A DNA stretch of 64,000 nt from Luzula sylvatica (Eukaryota > Streptophyta > Magnoliopsida > Poales > Juncaceae). The translations under genes and the position numbers were made by a program. Location: assembly GCA_946800325.1 (NCBI GenBank), contig OX326959.1:40972908-41036907 (forward strand), read 5' to 3'. The notes beneath the pieces were generated by a model that was not told where the DNA came from, searched no databases, and was given only the letters and a program-made list of their open reading frames with translations. Positions 23,901 through 33,278 of this stretch are shown here, piece after piece (positions within the stretch are counted from its first letter, which is position 1; every line of letters starts with the position of its first letter).

Positions 23901-24275
23901 AAAGGATTACTTCTTGTACGCGGAATTCAATAAAATAATTAACACGGATGTTTTTGCGATCTTAGATTATTTTAATAGAAAAATTTAAAATATTCAACAA
24001 ATAATTATTTTATTGACTTTTATTCGAGGCAGCCATTGTCCATTCCAGCTTATTTTAGATCTTACCTCTCTTTTCTCTCTCACCATCAGCCCCGCACGAT
24101 CTTCTCCCTCCCTCCCACACACGCGCACGATCTCTCACGAATTCGCAATATGCATCTCCTTAACCAGTTCTGACTAATATAGACCTCCTCATCAATATTT
24201 GAATACTAATATGAGTTGGAAAATTGAATTGGGAGACTTCAAAGAACAAATTTACACAAAAATAAGTTAACATGA

Positions 24276-25060
24276 TAATATTCCAAAAATGACCCCCTTT
24301 CTAAAAATATTCCAAAAATAACTCTCTTTGTGATAATAATCCAAAAATAACCCAAACCGGGTTTTTAAATCCCGCCGGAAATTTTTTAATTTTTAATATG
24401 ATATATTTTCCCAAATTTTATCATAACATTTTTTATGAACTAATTAATACACTAAATTAAAATAATAACTAGTACATGTTGGCCGTTAACTTAATACATA
24501 ATTAATATTTATTCGAATTCATAAACTTGAATAAATTTTAATGAATATTTAATTATATCTTTTAATCAGCACGTTAAATAAATGTAATTGTTCTATAATT
24601 GAGAATTCGGCGGATACATTTTGGGGAGTGATTTTTTTTTTAAAATAAGTTACTATTGTCTTTGAAAAAAAATATTAAAATGTATTACACTTCAAATGTA
24701 CCCGCCGAATTCTCCATTATTGAACAATTACATTTAATTAACGTGATAATTAAAACATATAATTAAATATTCATTAAAATTTATTCAATATTATGAATTC
24801 GAATAAATATTAATTACGTATTAAGTTAACAGTTAACATGTACTAGTTTCCATTTTAATTAAGTGTATTAATTAGTTCTTAAAAGATATTATGGTAAAAT
24901 TTGGGGAAATATATATATCATATTTAAAAAAATTAAAAAATTAAAAATCCCGGTTTGGGTTATTTTTGGAATATTATCAAAAAGGGGTTATTTTTTGAAT
25001 ATTTTTAGAAAGGGGTTATTTTTTAAATTTTGATTTCAAATACGGTTATATGCAGAAATG
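24276..25060. mobile_element. Long-inverted-repeat (foldback) element, copy A only
   Basis: The left arm starts near ATAATATTCCAAAAATGACC and the right arm ends with its inverse (GAAAGGGGTTATTTTTT). Arms of roughly 370 bp match across a short unique centre near 24610-24690, including the mirrored GAGAATTCGGCGG / CCGCCGAATTCTC pair. No protein is encoded. Copy B lacks it: the flanks meet there around a different ~40-bp stretch, so the site is not cleanly empty. Long arms with a tiny centre are typical of foldback or Mutator-like derivatives. Confidence 0.65.
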
Positions 25061-25394
25061 CTCCTTATTAATATATTATCATCAAATTCCTCTTATATTT
25101 CTGTCAAAATCTCAATTTAAGCATCAGTTTAACTGTGATTTCCCCAGTTCTATGAATTAAGCCGTTGTTTGAAAATAAAAAGGTTTGTGATCGTCTTGAG
25201 ATGAAATTGAATTCGTGCGTCTTGATATTTTAGATCTCGGATTATATTATATTCGACTCCAACCCGCCAAAATGCTATAAATAGTATCGAAAAATCTGAA
25301 GAGTATAAAGAAATATAAGAGAAGGTAAAATGGACCGGACAGTGAACACTAAATAGAATAATCGTCGGACGAGAACAGACCGCATAAACGACCA

Positions 25395-25662
25395 TAAAAT
25401 AATATTATTAGCTACCATTCAAAAGACTGGTCATTATTAATAACGTGTATTGGCTATCACTTTTTTTGCCGTAGTTAATAGTTCGATCGCCAATAGTGAC
25501 TATTGCCGATCATGTGATAGCCAATAATATTATTAGTGACGAAATATCGGCGATCACTTTTTGGCGACTACTATGGAATATGGATAGCCAATAACAAATC
25601 CGATAATCAATATTATTTTTGGCTACCAAAAATTCGATAGTCAATAATATGATTTCCCGTGG
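25395..25662. mobile_element. CACTA-like terminal region with ATTGGCTATC motifs
   Basis: Read from 25662 on the minus strand it begins CACTCCACCACGGGAAATC. Motifs of the type TTGGCTATC, CGATCGCCAATAGTGACTA and TAGCCAATAA recur in both orientations, as subterminal repeats do. It is conserved in copy B (about 50375-50642), so it predates the duplication. The opposite terminus was not found. Confidence 0.35.
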
Positions 25663-26629
25663 TGGAGTGCAACATCATTCCTCATTATATATTAAACCAT
25701 ATTTCATATATCTTTCTACAAACTCCCAAAATTTTACGTATGCCCACGAAAAAACATGAAATATCATTCATACTCCTACAAAATTACTAAAATTTCATGA
25801 ATATCCTTTTCATTAGATTTCTATTAAATATTCAATAAGCTTACCTTTTATTTTTTGTTTTACCAAGTTTATCTCTTGTATAAATAAGAAATAAAATTGT
25901 GTTGATTCTCTCTATTTATTTTGTTAATTGATTTGAGAATATGAACAAAGCAACCAAAAAAAAAATTTGTTTAACAAAATTAATTTGGGGAAAATCTTAT
26001 ATTAAATTAAATTTGGAAGGTTGGACTTTGAAAATTAATTACACATATTTGTAATGTAAATTTTGAACAGCCTAAATTATTTGCATAATCAAAATTTGAT
26101 GAAATAAAATATGTCACAATCAAACTAATTTTAGATTTTCACGCATCATATTCATTTTTTTTTAAATAAATGGAGAAGACTCATATGCTCATATGTCCTC
26201 CAACTATTGATGCTAATACAGATCGAATCCACAAATTCTCACAACATATAATTTTTTGTACATCACACTCAACCGACTAGGTTATGAGCTCATTGACACG
26301 CATCATATTCATATAACAACATACTAATAATTTATGTTAATTGACACATCAAATTCATTCTGATTTTTTCATGCTAACATGCCCGTCAAAACATGCCCGT
26401 CAAAACAATATTTTTCTTCATCTTTTTCGTGTTAAACAAATAATTAAATCATTCAACTACTTGAAAAATGCACAAAACTAATAAAAACTAGAAATACATT
26501 ACAAAAAAAAACTTGAACTATCCTTTAACATACGCTCACGAATCTCATGCAAGTACAACACGACCCGAAATTAAATCTTAGTTTCTTCCTTATATCAATT
26601 TTCACATTAAATTCGTGAAAGTAATAAGG

Positions 26630-27268
26630 GGCATTCTTCAAAAACCTCTAACCCCCCCCCCCCCCCCCCCCCTAACTTTTAGATTACTTCGAAAATCCCT
26701 TAAAATTTTAGTTGGAATTATTTTACCCAAATACAAAAGTTAAACTTTAACGTTCAAGCTAATTTTTTTTAACAAAAATATCCTTATTGGTTGTCTTTTA
26801 TAGATTCTTTTACTCAATATAAATTAATAAATATATAAATAAATTAAATATTTCATAATTAAATATTTCTTGTTATTATATTTAAAAATAGTTTGTGATA
26901 ATATTTTACAACTCATTATTTTATTATACTATATATATAAAAAAAACTATTTTATTAAATATATATTATTTCATATTATATTTTTAAGTTTTTACGTAAA
27001 ATGATTTTATATCAAAATAATATAATTAATTATAAAATATTATATTGTAAAATATTATTTATTTATTAGTTCATAGTATAAATTGAAATATGAAACAAAT
27101 TATGAGGGTATTTTGGTTCAAAAAAGAATAATTTGGATGGAGAGTTAAAGATAACGCTAGTAGGGGGTAAAAAAAAATTCAACTCAAATTGTAGGGTTTT
27201 TTTTAAGTAATCTAAAAGTTAGGGAATTTTTGAGAAATCTCAAAAAAATCGGGGATTTTTGAATAATA
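26630..27268. mobile_element. Foldback element with poly(C) tract
   Basis: CTAACTTTTAGATTACTT at about 26673 is mirrored by AAGTAATCTAAAAGTTAG at about 27203, and CTTCAAAAACC near 26637 by GGGGATTTTTGAA at the far end. The enclosed ~450 bp is AT-rich and non-coding. A run of about 22 C residues lies in the left arm at 26650-26672, where the right arm has no equivalent run. Confidence 0.6.
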
Positions 27269-27596
27269 ATATTCTAGGCCAATCAGTTTAGCATAGTGTA
27301 AATGTTATTGTGTACGAGACATTGTTTATTGTTATATAGAATCATTTACGATATAAACATATTTTGTGTGGGTTATCCAATATAAATATGTCTTAGGTTA
27401 ATAATATAGACATTGTTTGTCTATTGTGTATCTAAATAATAATTATATGTATGTGTTATAATACGTGATTATGGTGGTGAAATCTTCAAACTAAAGAATT
27501 AAAGAAATGATTCCTAGTCATGTATAGAATGTCTATATTAGATAGACATGTTCGAGATAACGGACTATATATGTACACTAGTATATTCGTATAAAG
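27269..27596. other. AT-rich spacer before the rDNA fragment
   Basis: No gene is visible. ATGTCTATATTAGATAGACAT near 27528 is a short perfect hairpin; its role is unknown. Confidence 0.4.
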
Positions 27597-27820
27597 GACG
27601 GGGCTCTCACCCTCCCCGGCGCTCCTTTCTAGGGGACTTGGGCTCGATCCGTCGCTGAGGTCGCTTCTCCAGACAACAATTCGTGCGGAAGACCCGCACG
27701 ATTCCAAGGCTGGGTTGTTCCCATTTCGCTTGTCGTTACTAGGGGAATCCTCGTAAGTTTCTTCTCCTCCGCTTAATTATATGCTTAAACTCGGCGGCTG
27801 GTCCTGCCTGACCTGGGGTC
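27597..27820 (-). pseudogene. 26S rRNA gene, 5' end fragment (degenerate)
   Basis: On the minus strand from 27820: the GACCCCAGGTCAGGC start, GAGTTTAAGCATAT, AAGCGGAGGA, CCTAGTAACG, GAAGCGACCTCAGCGACGG and GGGTGAGAGCCCCGTC, which is the first ~220 nt of plant 26S rRNA. It breaks off at 27597 and unrelated AT-rich sequence follows. Many positions differ from the normally invariant sequence (for example AAGCATATAATTAAGCGG for ...CAATAAGCGG), so it is not under rRNA selection. Confidence 0.85.
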
Positions 27821-28055
27821 TTGGTTTCGCAAATGCCATTCGGCATATGCTATTCTGGGGTTTCAACAAGGCCATAAACCCGAGGGGACTAGCTGGGCGA
27901 CGTACGGCTCGTCTGAGCGATCGATCCACCACTCGCCACAGCCAGCCCCAATGGGCAAGCCAAACGCTTTGGCCTGCCGAGCTCAGGGACTCGGAGGGCC
28001 AGGCCCACATCCAGCCGTGAGAGATCGCACATGGCATGGAGTGCCGAGGGGCAAC
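27821..28055 (-). other. ITS2 spacer of the rDNA fragment
   Basis: Lies between the 5.8S and 26S parts, about 235 bp, a usual length for plant ITS2, and moderately GC-rich. It is kept in the correct order and orientation. Confidence 0.75.
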
Positions 28056-28217
28056 TGACGCCCAGGCAGGCGTGCCCTAGGCCAAAAAGGCCTCGGGCGC
28101 AACTTGCGTTCAAAAATTCGATGGTTCACGGGATTCAGCAATTCACATCACGTATCGCATTTCGATACGTTCTTCATCGATGCAAGAACCGAGATATCCA
28201 TTGCCGAGAGTCGTTTC
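28056..28217 (-). pseudogene. 5.8S rRNA gene, degenerate copy (~162 nt)
   Basis: On the minus strand: ACGACTCTCGGCAATGGATA, TCGATGAAGAACGTATCG, AAATGCGATACGTGATG, GAATCCCGTGAACCATCGAA and GAACGCAAGTTGCGCCCGAG, ending GCCTGCCTGGGCGTCA. The full length is present, but normally invariant positions are changed, several of them C to T or G to A (CAATGG for CAACGG, CGAATTTTT for CGAGTCTTT). That pattern fits deamination of methylated cytosine in a silent copy. Confidence 0.88.
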
Positions 28218-28420
28218 AAGATTATACCGTCAAGACGACAAACACCCAGCACAGATGCGTGTCCGAACGCCCTGCACGACATGTATGCCTTGGCACCAAT
28301 GCAACGCCGTTTTTTATTCGCAAACTCCACAACGCCAGATGGCTACAGTGGGCCGCGGCAGCAAAAACCACCACGGGGGTTCCGTTCACCGTGCACCGGT
28401 CTTCCTATTCGGGTCTCAAC
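28218..28420 (-). other. ITS1 spacer of the rDNA fragment
   Basis: About 203 bp between 18S and 5.8S. On the minus strand it contains GGCGTTGCATTGGTGCCAAG, matching the conserved angiosperm ITS1 motif GGCRY...GYGYCAAGGAA, which confirms a flowering-plant origin. Confidence 0.8.
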
Positions 28421-28468
28421 AATGATCCTTCCGCAGGCTCACCTACGGAAACCTTGTTACGACTTCTT

Positions 28469-28506
<38 letters not shown>
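28421..28506 (-). pseudogene. 18S rRNA gene, last ~86 nt
   Basis: On the minus strand: TCGCGAGAAGTCCACTGAAC, CTTATCATTTAGAGGAAG, GTCGTAACAAGGTTTCCGTA and GCGGAAGGATCATT, the universal 3' end of 18S rRNA. Homology stops abruptly at 28506 and unrelated sequence follows, so this is a fragment inserted away from any rDNA array, not the edge of one seen here. Confidence 0.88.
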
Positions 28507-28708
28507 TATTTTACTGATCGACATGGAGGTCACTACATCAGATTGGGGTATCAGTCACGGTAACGTGACTATAGAACTAGTGATGGCTAATGCTTTTCTT
28601 TTAGTCGCGGGTATATGCCTAATGAGAATGTGGTGTATTTTTAAGAAAAAAGAAAAAGAAATCGAACCTGAAGCACGAAACATGTTCTTGCGGTTCGAAA
28701 TTTATTAA
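28507..28708 (+). other. Unidentified open stretch abutting the rDNA fragment
   Basis: A 66-codon open tail joins the chance frame across the rDNA. From [15 protein letters not shown] (28524) it includes a hydrophobic segment (residues about 17-35 of that part) followed by [11 protein letters not shown], a layout like a single membrane span with a basic border. I do not recognise a family. It may be a captured exon fragment or a chance frame. Confidence 0.2.
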
Positions 28709-30250
28709 AAAAGTTAAAGTTCAATTACATTAGTACAAAATAGTTGAAAAAATTATTTCACCCTGACATCTTAAGTTTTAGCAAAGACCCAACTACCCAA
28801 CAAATTCCGTATACTGGCTTGTGCTATGAAGATGCGATTATTCTACTCTACATATCGTTTAATCCTTGTTTTTGTTTTTAACCGGATCAGTCCGGCCGGT
28901 TAACCCAAATAAACCGGACCCAGTTGAAAAAACAGGGATCGGAGATGCATATGAACTGGCCAAAATAGCTTGAACAGGCCGGTTTAACCAGAAAAATGGA
29001 TCAAGAAAGCTGGCCGTTTTTGTTTGTTTTTCATTCTTGCAAGCCTTCCAGATTTCGTGTATTTTTGACTATTTTTCCAGACTTTTTCCAGATTTCAACT
29101 GGATTTGTTTCTTGTTTTCAATATTTGTTTACATGATTCGTATCTCGCTCAATCGATAAATATATCTTTCCCTATCGATTTTAATCACTATTGATATGTA
29201 TTTCTCTGCCGAATTTATCTCTCAACAAATCTCTCCGATGTGCCAATCTTTATCCCAAAAATGTGTTTCTCTGCAATTTTCAGCTAATATGTACTTTTTC
29301 GGTAATCAATATGCGTAATTTTGTTATTTATTTGATCAATTGAGCCTTTCTTTGAGATTGATCTCTATTTTTTCAGTTTTCGGTTTACTCTCAATTTATT
29401 CTCTGACTACGAAATTGTCACTTTCTATGTTACAATTTTAATCTTTCTTTGTCTACGGAACTAAGAAAACAGTTTAGCAATGTCAAGCCTAAAGCAAATG
29501 CTAAATTAATGAAATTTCTCAATTTGATTCGGTTTAACTTGCAATCAGTTCTCAATCTAATTCAGTTTCAATTTGTTTACGTGATTGCATTCATGCCCCT
29601 ACAAAATATCAAAATATCACTAATGATTATTATTTATACCCATGTACATTGTCCATTATTATTTTGTGGTCCTGTAACTATTTAAGTTAAATAAACTTTA
29701 TAGTTATGTTTGGTATTTCTAGAGTACCAAACTTCGTATTTTTGTTAAGTACGAATAATTGGATTGAAACATCTAAATTTTTATGCGTGGTTTTTGAAAT
29801 TTATGTTATTAGATATGATAGATTTTGTTTGCATTTTACAACCAACGATTGAACTGGTTGACCCACGAGACTCTGCCGGGTCGATGTCTAGTCCGGTTTT
29901 AAAAACATTGTGTTGATTAGCTGTGTTTGATTCATTCTCGACGAGGAGAATGTGATGGCTATTGCCTATGGCAACAGAGTTGTGTTAGGATTTGGAGCAT
30001 CCATGTACCACACATGGAGAGCGGACCGTACCGCAATCCTATACCAAGGATTCCATTTAACGTGTAAAAGTACGGAAGGAAGAGTTTAAAACTTTTACCT
30101 CAATTTATACTAAACCGATTTCCGCGTAGGACTGAACCGCATCTTCCGTCTTGCTCGCTCCGTAACGTTTTTCACTCCATCATTGTACTAAATTTATTGT
30201 ACTAAATTCTGTTTTCACAATAGAACAAATTAGAGTTATCGGTTACAAAA
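28709..30250. mobile_element. Intergenic, possible transposon 28868-29905
   Basis: GTTTTTAACCGGATCAG at about 28870 is roughly mirrored by CTAGTCCGGTTTTAAAAAC near 29890, and CCGG-rich motifs with GGTTTAACC cluster inside the left end. This could be one inverted-repeat element of about 1 kb, but the termini are only partly similar and no target duplication was found. The rest is AT-rich and non-coding; the frame at 29449-29685 has no recognisable features. Confidence 0.25.
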
Positions 30251-30262
30251 TAAGGCTAAATT

Positions 30263-30478
30263 TTACTTCAATTCCACAAGCATTTCTGATGCATGTTGAT
30301 TGGATAAAACTATTTGTGAACATAAATTATGAAAAATAGAAACTAGAGATAGAATGTCAAACCTACTTGCAATAACACAACTTATAGTTAGTGCTATAAT
30401 AACCCAAGTTGAACAACTAACAATTACTGGCAAGCTCATTTTAGGCATGAATCCAGCAATAGTCAAAAGTACCATCAA
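30263..30478 (-). pseudogene. Exon-like hydrophobic frame, unidentified
   Basis: The minus-strand frame reads MMVLLTIAGFMPKMSLPVIV and continues through a second hydrophobic stretch to CVIAS, about 37 residues. It then reaches CAAG|GTAGGT, a good donor site, at about 30364. The part after the donor reads on by chance. The composition suggests one or two membrane segments. I do not recognise the gene. It lies on the same strand as the MRT4 and photolyase exon fragments at 31157-32021, so it may be part of the same captured mosaic. Confidence 0.25.
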
Positions 30479-30489
30479 TGACTGTGCTG

Positions 30490-31120
30490 GTGGGTATGGG
30501 TGTTAGGATTGTTTGCCAGCAAAGACGGAAGTGCTTCTTTTAGGGTTCTAATTTCCAAAAACCAAAATTTCGAGCCCTTCCCTCACTTCTTTTCTTGCAT
30601 ATTGATACTATCCACAACCCAATAAGAGTGAATCTTTTACATAGAGGCCCCTCTCTTTTTATCAAATTACCAAAGATCCATTCCTGCTCAAAAAATTTAC
30701 ACAAAATCAATCTTTTGCAGTATTATTTCTCCTTTCTTTTCAGTTCGTTCAACACGTTCACACAAAAACCCAATGTTTCTTCAAAATTCAACCTGTTCAG
30801 ATTTCCCTGAAAATCTTCTTTATTTTTGGATCCGATAAGGAAACTTTTTCAGAAAAACCAACAATCTTCTCCAAATTACAAAATTCTCAGATTTCTCTCA
30901 ATCATGGACACTGTTTTACAAACTAAGAGTCCCACAACTCTGAGGTCGACACAAATTTGTTCCTAACAAATAATTTATTTTGTCATTTAATATTTTGGTA
31001 TAATAATTATGTGTCTATATGAGATGGACAATGTATTAAAATTTAGGAGTTCAGAAAATTTACATTTCTGCAACTAAGCCCGAAAAATTATGAAAATATA
31101 TATACCTTTCGACCTCTTCT
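30490..31120 (+). other. Leader-like, pyrimidine-rich stretch with a short start-codon frame
   Basis: GGGTTCTAATTTCC, then CTTCCCTCACTTCTTTTC and other T/C-rich sequence resemble a plant 5' leader. ATG at 30904 opens MDTVLQTKSPTTLR and then meets a possible donor (GAG|GTCGAC). There is no continuation. It is possibly a captured first exon, otherwise intergenic. Confidence 0.2.
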
Positions 31121-31156
31121 TTATAAGGTCGATTTTGCAAAGAAACTGTTATTTAC

Positions 31157-31218
31157 CAATGCGTGGCTTGACTTCATCATCTGCAGCAGATTGCCCAAGT
31201 GAAAACATCCCTATATCG
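31157..31218 (-). pseudogene. MRT4: MRT4-like exon fragment (downstream exon)
   Basis: Bounded by TTTGCAG| at 31219 and |GTAAATAA at 31156, both good splice signals. It is phase-compatible with the exon at 31522-31687 (that exon ends AG, this one begins C). The translation includes LGQSAADDEVKPRI, resembling the ALGRSAADE...P segment of plant MRT4 proteins, but the LGSNKVMQ stretch expected between the two exons is absent. A partial copy is repeated at about 31311-31358. Confidence 0.5.
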
Positions 31219-31284
31219 CTGCAAAGATACTGTAATTTTATAAATTTGATCTAATTATTAAAATTGTGAATGCGAACATAATTT

Positions 31285-31358
31285 ATATAAGGTCGATTTT
31301 GCAAATTTACCAATGCGTGGCTTGACTTCATCATCTGCATCAGATTGCCCAAGTGATA
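31285..31358. repeat. Duplicate of the MRT4-like exon and its donor flank
   Basis: AGGTCGATTTTGCAAA and CAATGCGTGGCTTGACTTCA, then TGCCCAAGTGA, occur at 31123-31203 and again at 31289-31359, about 160 bp apart. The second copy lacks the short AGAAACTGTT segment. Only the copy nearer 31157 retains a plausible acceptor. Confidence 0.75.
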
Positions 31359-31521
31359 TATATTTGCTTCGCTTTATTCGATCAAAGAAAACACCATTCT
31401 TTCTTTTTTTGAATGGTATCCGACAAGCGATCGTTTTTGTTCAAGAAAACACCTTTCAAATAAATAATAATATTTAGAGGGTGATTATGCAAAAAAGAAA
31501 GATTGCATGAATAGTGAATAC

Positions 31522-31687
31522 CTGTTCAAGGGTTTAAACTGCTCTCTGAAATCCTTGAATTTCTGATTTCTCATGTTTTCGAAAGTGAAAGCATAAGCTG
31601 TGTTATAATCTTCGACAACTTGCCTTATCGCATTTACTAATACTTCTTTTGAGTTTCTTCCCTTCTTCTTTGTCTTTGATAAAGTCA
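31522..31687 (-). pseudogene. MRT4: MRT4 (ribosome assembly factor, uL10-like) exon fragment
   Basis: The minus-strand reading VTLSKTKKKGRNSKEVLVNA, then AFTFENMRNQKFKDFREQFK, matches the N-terminal region of the eukaryotic MRT4 family (nucleolar P0/uL10-like factor that acts in 60S subunit assembly). The exon follows AAACAG| and ends AACAG|GTATTC, so the introns are kept and capture was at the DNA level. The first exon with the usual MPKSKR start is not found; a photolyase-like exon lies there instead. Only about 55 of some 230 residues are present. Confidence 0.7.
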
Positions 31688-31889
31688 CTGTTTTCGATTT
31701 AATTGAACAAAAAATGAATTTAAGCTTGTTTAAACTTTAAACATAAACCCATCACAAATTCGCTAATGAAGTGAGCTTTAGAAAATAAACAGACATATCA
31801 GTGAAAAAAAATGCAAGTAAAAGACTAATAAATTAAACCAAACACATTGAATCCATAAAAAAACTGGAAAAATGAATTTGGTTTCTTAC

Positions 31890-32021
31890 CTAATACGTGT
31901 GGAGCACAAAAATCGGGTATTGATGTTTGCAACCTCCTCACGCTAGATCCAGTGCTGGATTATCGTGGATCCTCAGTCTCTTCGTGAAACACATCATGGC
32001 TTTGGCGGTGCTTGATTCCAT
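31890..32021 (-). pseudogene. UVR3: (6-4) photolyase first-exon fragment with stop codons
   Basis: From ATG at 32021 the frame reads MESSTAKAMMCFTKRLRIHD then NPALDLA, a TGA, then GGCKHQYPIFVLHTY and TAG. This follows the photolyase/cryptochrome N-terminus (WFRKGLRIHDNPAL...YPVFVLDP), and RIHDNPAL fits the (6-4) photolyase branch (DNA repair flavoprotein). Conserved W and R positions are changed and there are two in-frame stops. The exon ends at a consensus donor, |GTAAGAAA at 31889. The leader-like sequence to about 32240 appears to be the 5' untranslated region of the same gene. Confidence 0.6.
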
Positions 32022-32245
32022 GGTAGGATTTTCGCAACTCGACTGAGCGAAAGCAGAGAGGAAAAGAGAGGGGTTAATTTTCTCAACTCGAGAGATCGAG
32101 TAGAGAGACGCGATTCAGATTGAGAGAGATCTCCACGGGAGCGAAAAGTTTCCATCAGAAGGCTAGAAGGGCTTTTGAGACTCGAGTCGGAGAGATTAAA
32201 ATCGATTGCAATGCAAGATAGAGAAGCAAAGAATGGGTTCAAAAA
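32022..32245 (-). other. Leader region of the photolyase-like fragment
   Basis: CTCGAGTCTC- and CTCTCTC-rich sequence in the minus direction immediately precedes the photolyase-like ATG, as in a plant 5' leader. The frame through it (31994-32242) has no conserved features. Confidence 0.35.
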
Positions 32246-32289
32246 TTAGCAGGATATGATTAATAGTAATAATTAATTAATGGGAAATT

Positions 32290-32555
32290 TTACTTATGCC
32301 CCTCAAATGTCCACCAATTTTCTCCCGCAATAGTAATCCATGGTTAATTCATGGATTAGTATTTTGGATTAACGATTAATTCATGATTATTTATTTTTAA
32401 TTACTTCGAATTAATCATCAATTGATATGGACCTTAATTATATATTAAAATTTTAATAATCATTAATTAATCGTTAATCCAAAATACTAATCCATGGATT
32501 AACCATGGATTACTATTGTGGAGGGAAATTGGTGGACATTTGAGGGGCACACTAA
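32290..32555. mobile_element. Palindromic MITE, ~260 bp
   Basis: GCCCCTCAAATGTCCACCAA at the left is mirrored by TTGGTGGACATTTGAGGGGC at the right. The next ~60 bp of each arm (AATAGTAATCCATGGTTAAT) also match with few differences. The centre is AT-rich. No clear target duplication was found. It lies just outside the photolyase leader. Confidence 0.75.
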
Positions 32556-32589
32556 ATGGCCTCATAATTAATAAGGGGAGTTATATGAT

Positions 32590-33278
32590 AGATTTTTTTA
32601 TTTTTAAGGGAGATTTACATATTTATTTTTTGTTAAAATTAAAATTAAAATATCATATTTGCCCAAAAACTAAAAATTATCCAATTTCGTCATTAAAGTT
32701 AGTGGTCAACATTTAAAATTACTATTTTATCATTTGCATATTTATTCTTCTAAAATTCCAAAATATCATATTTATTTCTTTAAAAATAAAAATATCAAAT
32801 TTATCCTCTCAATAATAAAAATAACATACATATCCTTACCCACACGACAAGAAGAAATCACGTTCTACAATTTAATAATATTTATAGTTATGGTTATATT
32901 TTTGCAATGAAATTTTTTTTTTTACAATTTTGTTTTTGTCATTTGAGATTGGTGGAATGATTATCTTTTGGAATTTTATTCATGTATTTTTTGTGTTTAT
33001 ATTGTTATTTATGAGATTACATTGTTATATTTTTTGGGTAAATATGATATTTTTATTTTTAAAAAGGTAAATATGATATTTTGGATTTTTAGAAGGATAA
33101 ATATGTAAAGGGTAAAATAGTCCCGTTAATTTTAACGGAGAAATTAGATGGTTTTTATTTTTTGGATAAATATGATATTTTAGATTTATGAAAGGATAAA
33201 TATGATATTTTAATTTTAAGAAGGGTAAATATGTAATTTTAAGTTTAAGAAAGGGTAAATATGTAAATCCTTTTTTTT
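32590..33278. mobile_element. Foldback element of the GTAAATATGA family
   Basis: The left arm (GATTTACATATTTA..., AAAATATCATATTT) is the inverse of the right arm (AAATATGATATTTT, GGGTAAATATGTAAATC). The arms are ~220 bp and the centre ~230 bp. Homologous foldbacks lie at 41588-42615 and, without the left arm, at 16895-17215. There is no coding capacity. Confidence 0.7.

Larger units (their letters stand above)
16478..26453 (+). repeat. Segmental duplication copy A (~10 kb, direct repeat of 41861-51443)
   Basis: From AATATTCATCCTTTTGAAAA onward the sequence follows 41861-51443 almost base for base for about 10 kb, in the same orientation, with scattered substitutions and a handful of large differences. 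Copy A contains about 294 bp missing from B at 17563-17856 and a ~780-bp inverted-repeat element missing from B at 24276-25060. It also has about 50 bp extra near 23120-23170, and it lacks the hAT element found in B at 47202-47906. None of the small open frames inside is longer or better conserved than expected of non-coding AT-rich DNA. The left junction falls at the inner edge of a foldback arm that is complete beside copy B. Confidence 0.9.

Noticed and set aside
27597..28506. Functional rRNA genes
   Set aside because: Only the ends of 18S and 26S are present and normally invariant positions are mutated.
28031..28708. 225-codon open frame on the plus strand
   Set aside because: It runs antisense across 5.8S, ITS1 and the 18S end of an rDNA fragment. 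The length comes from GC-rich rRNA sequence, not a protein gene; only the tail after 28507 is noted separately.
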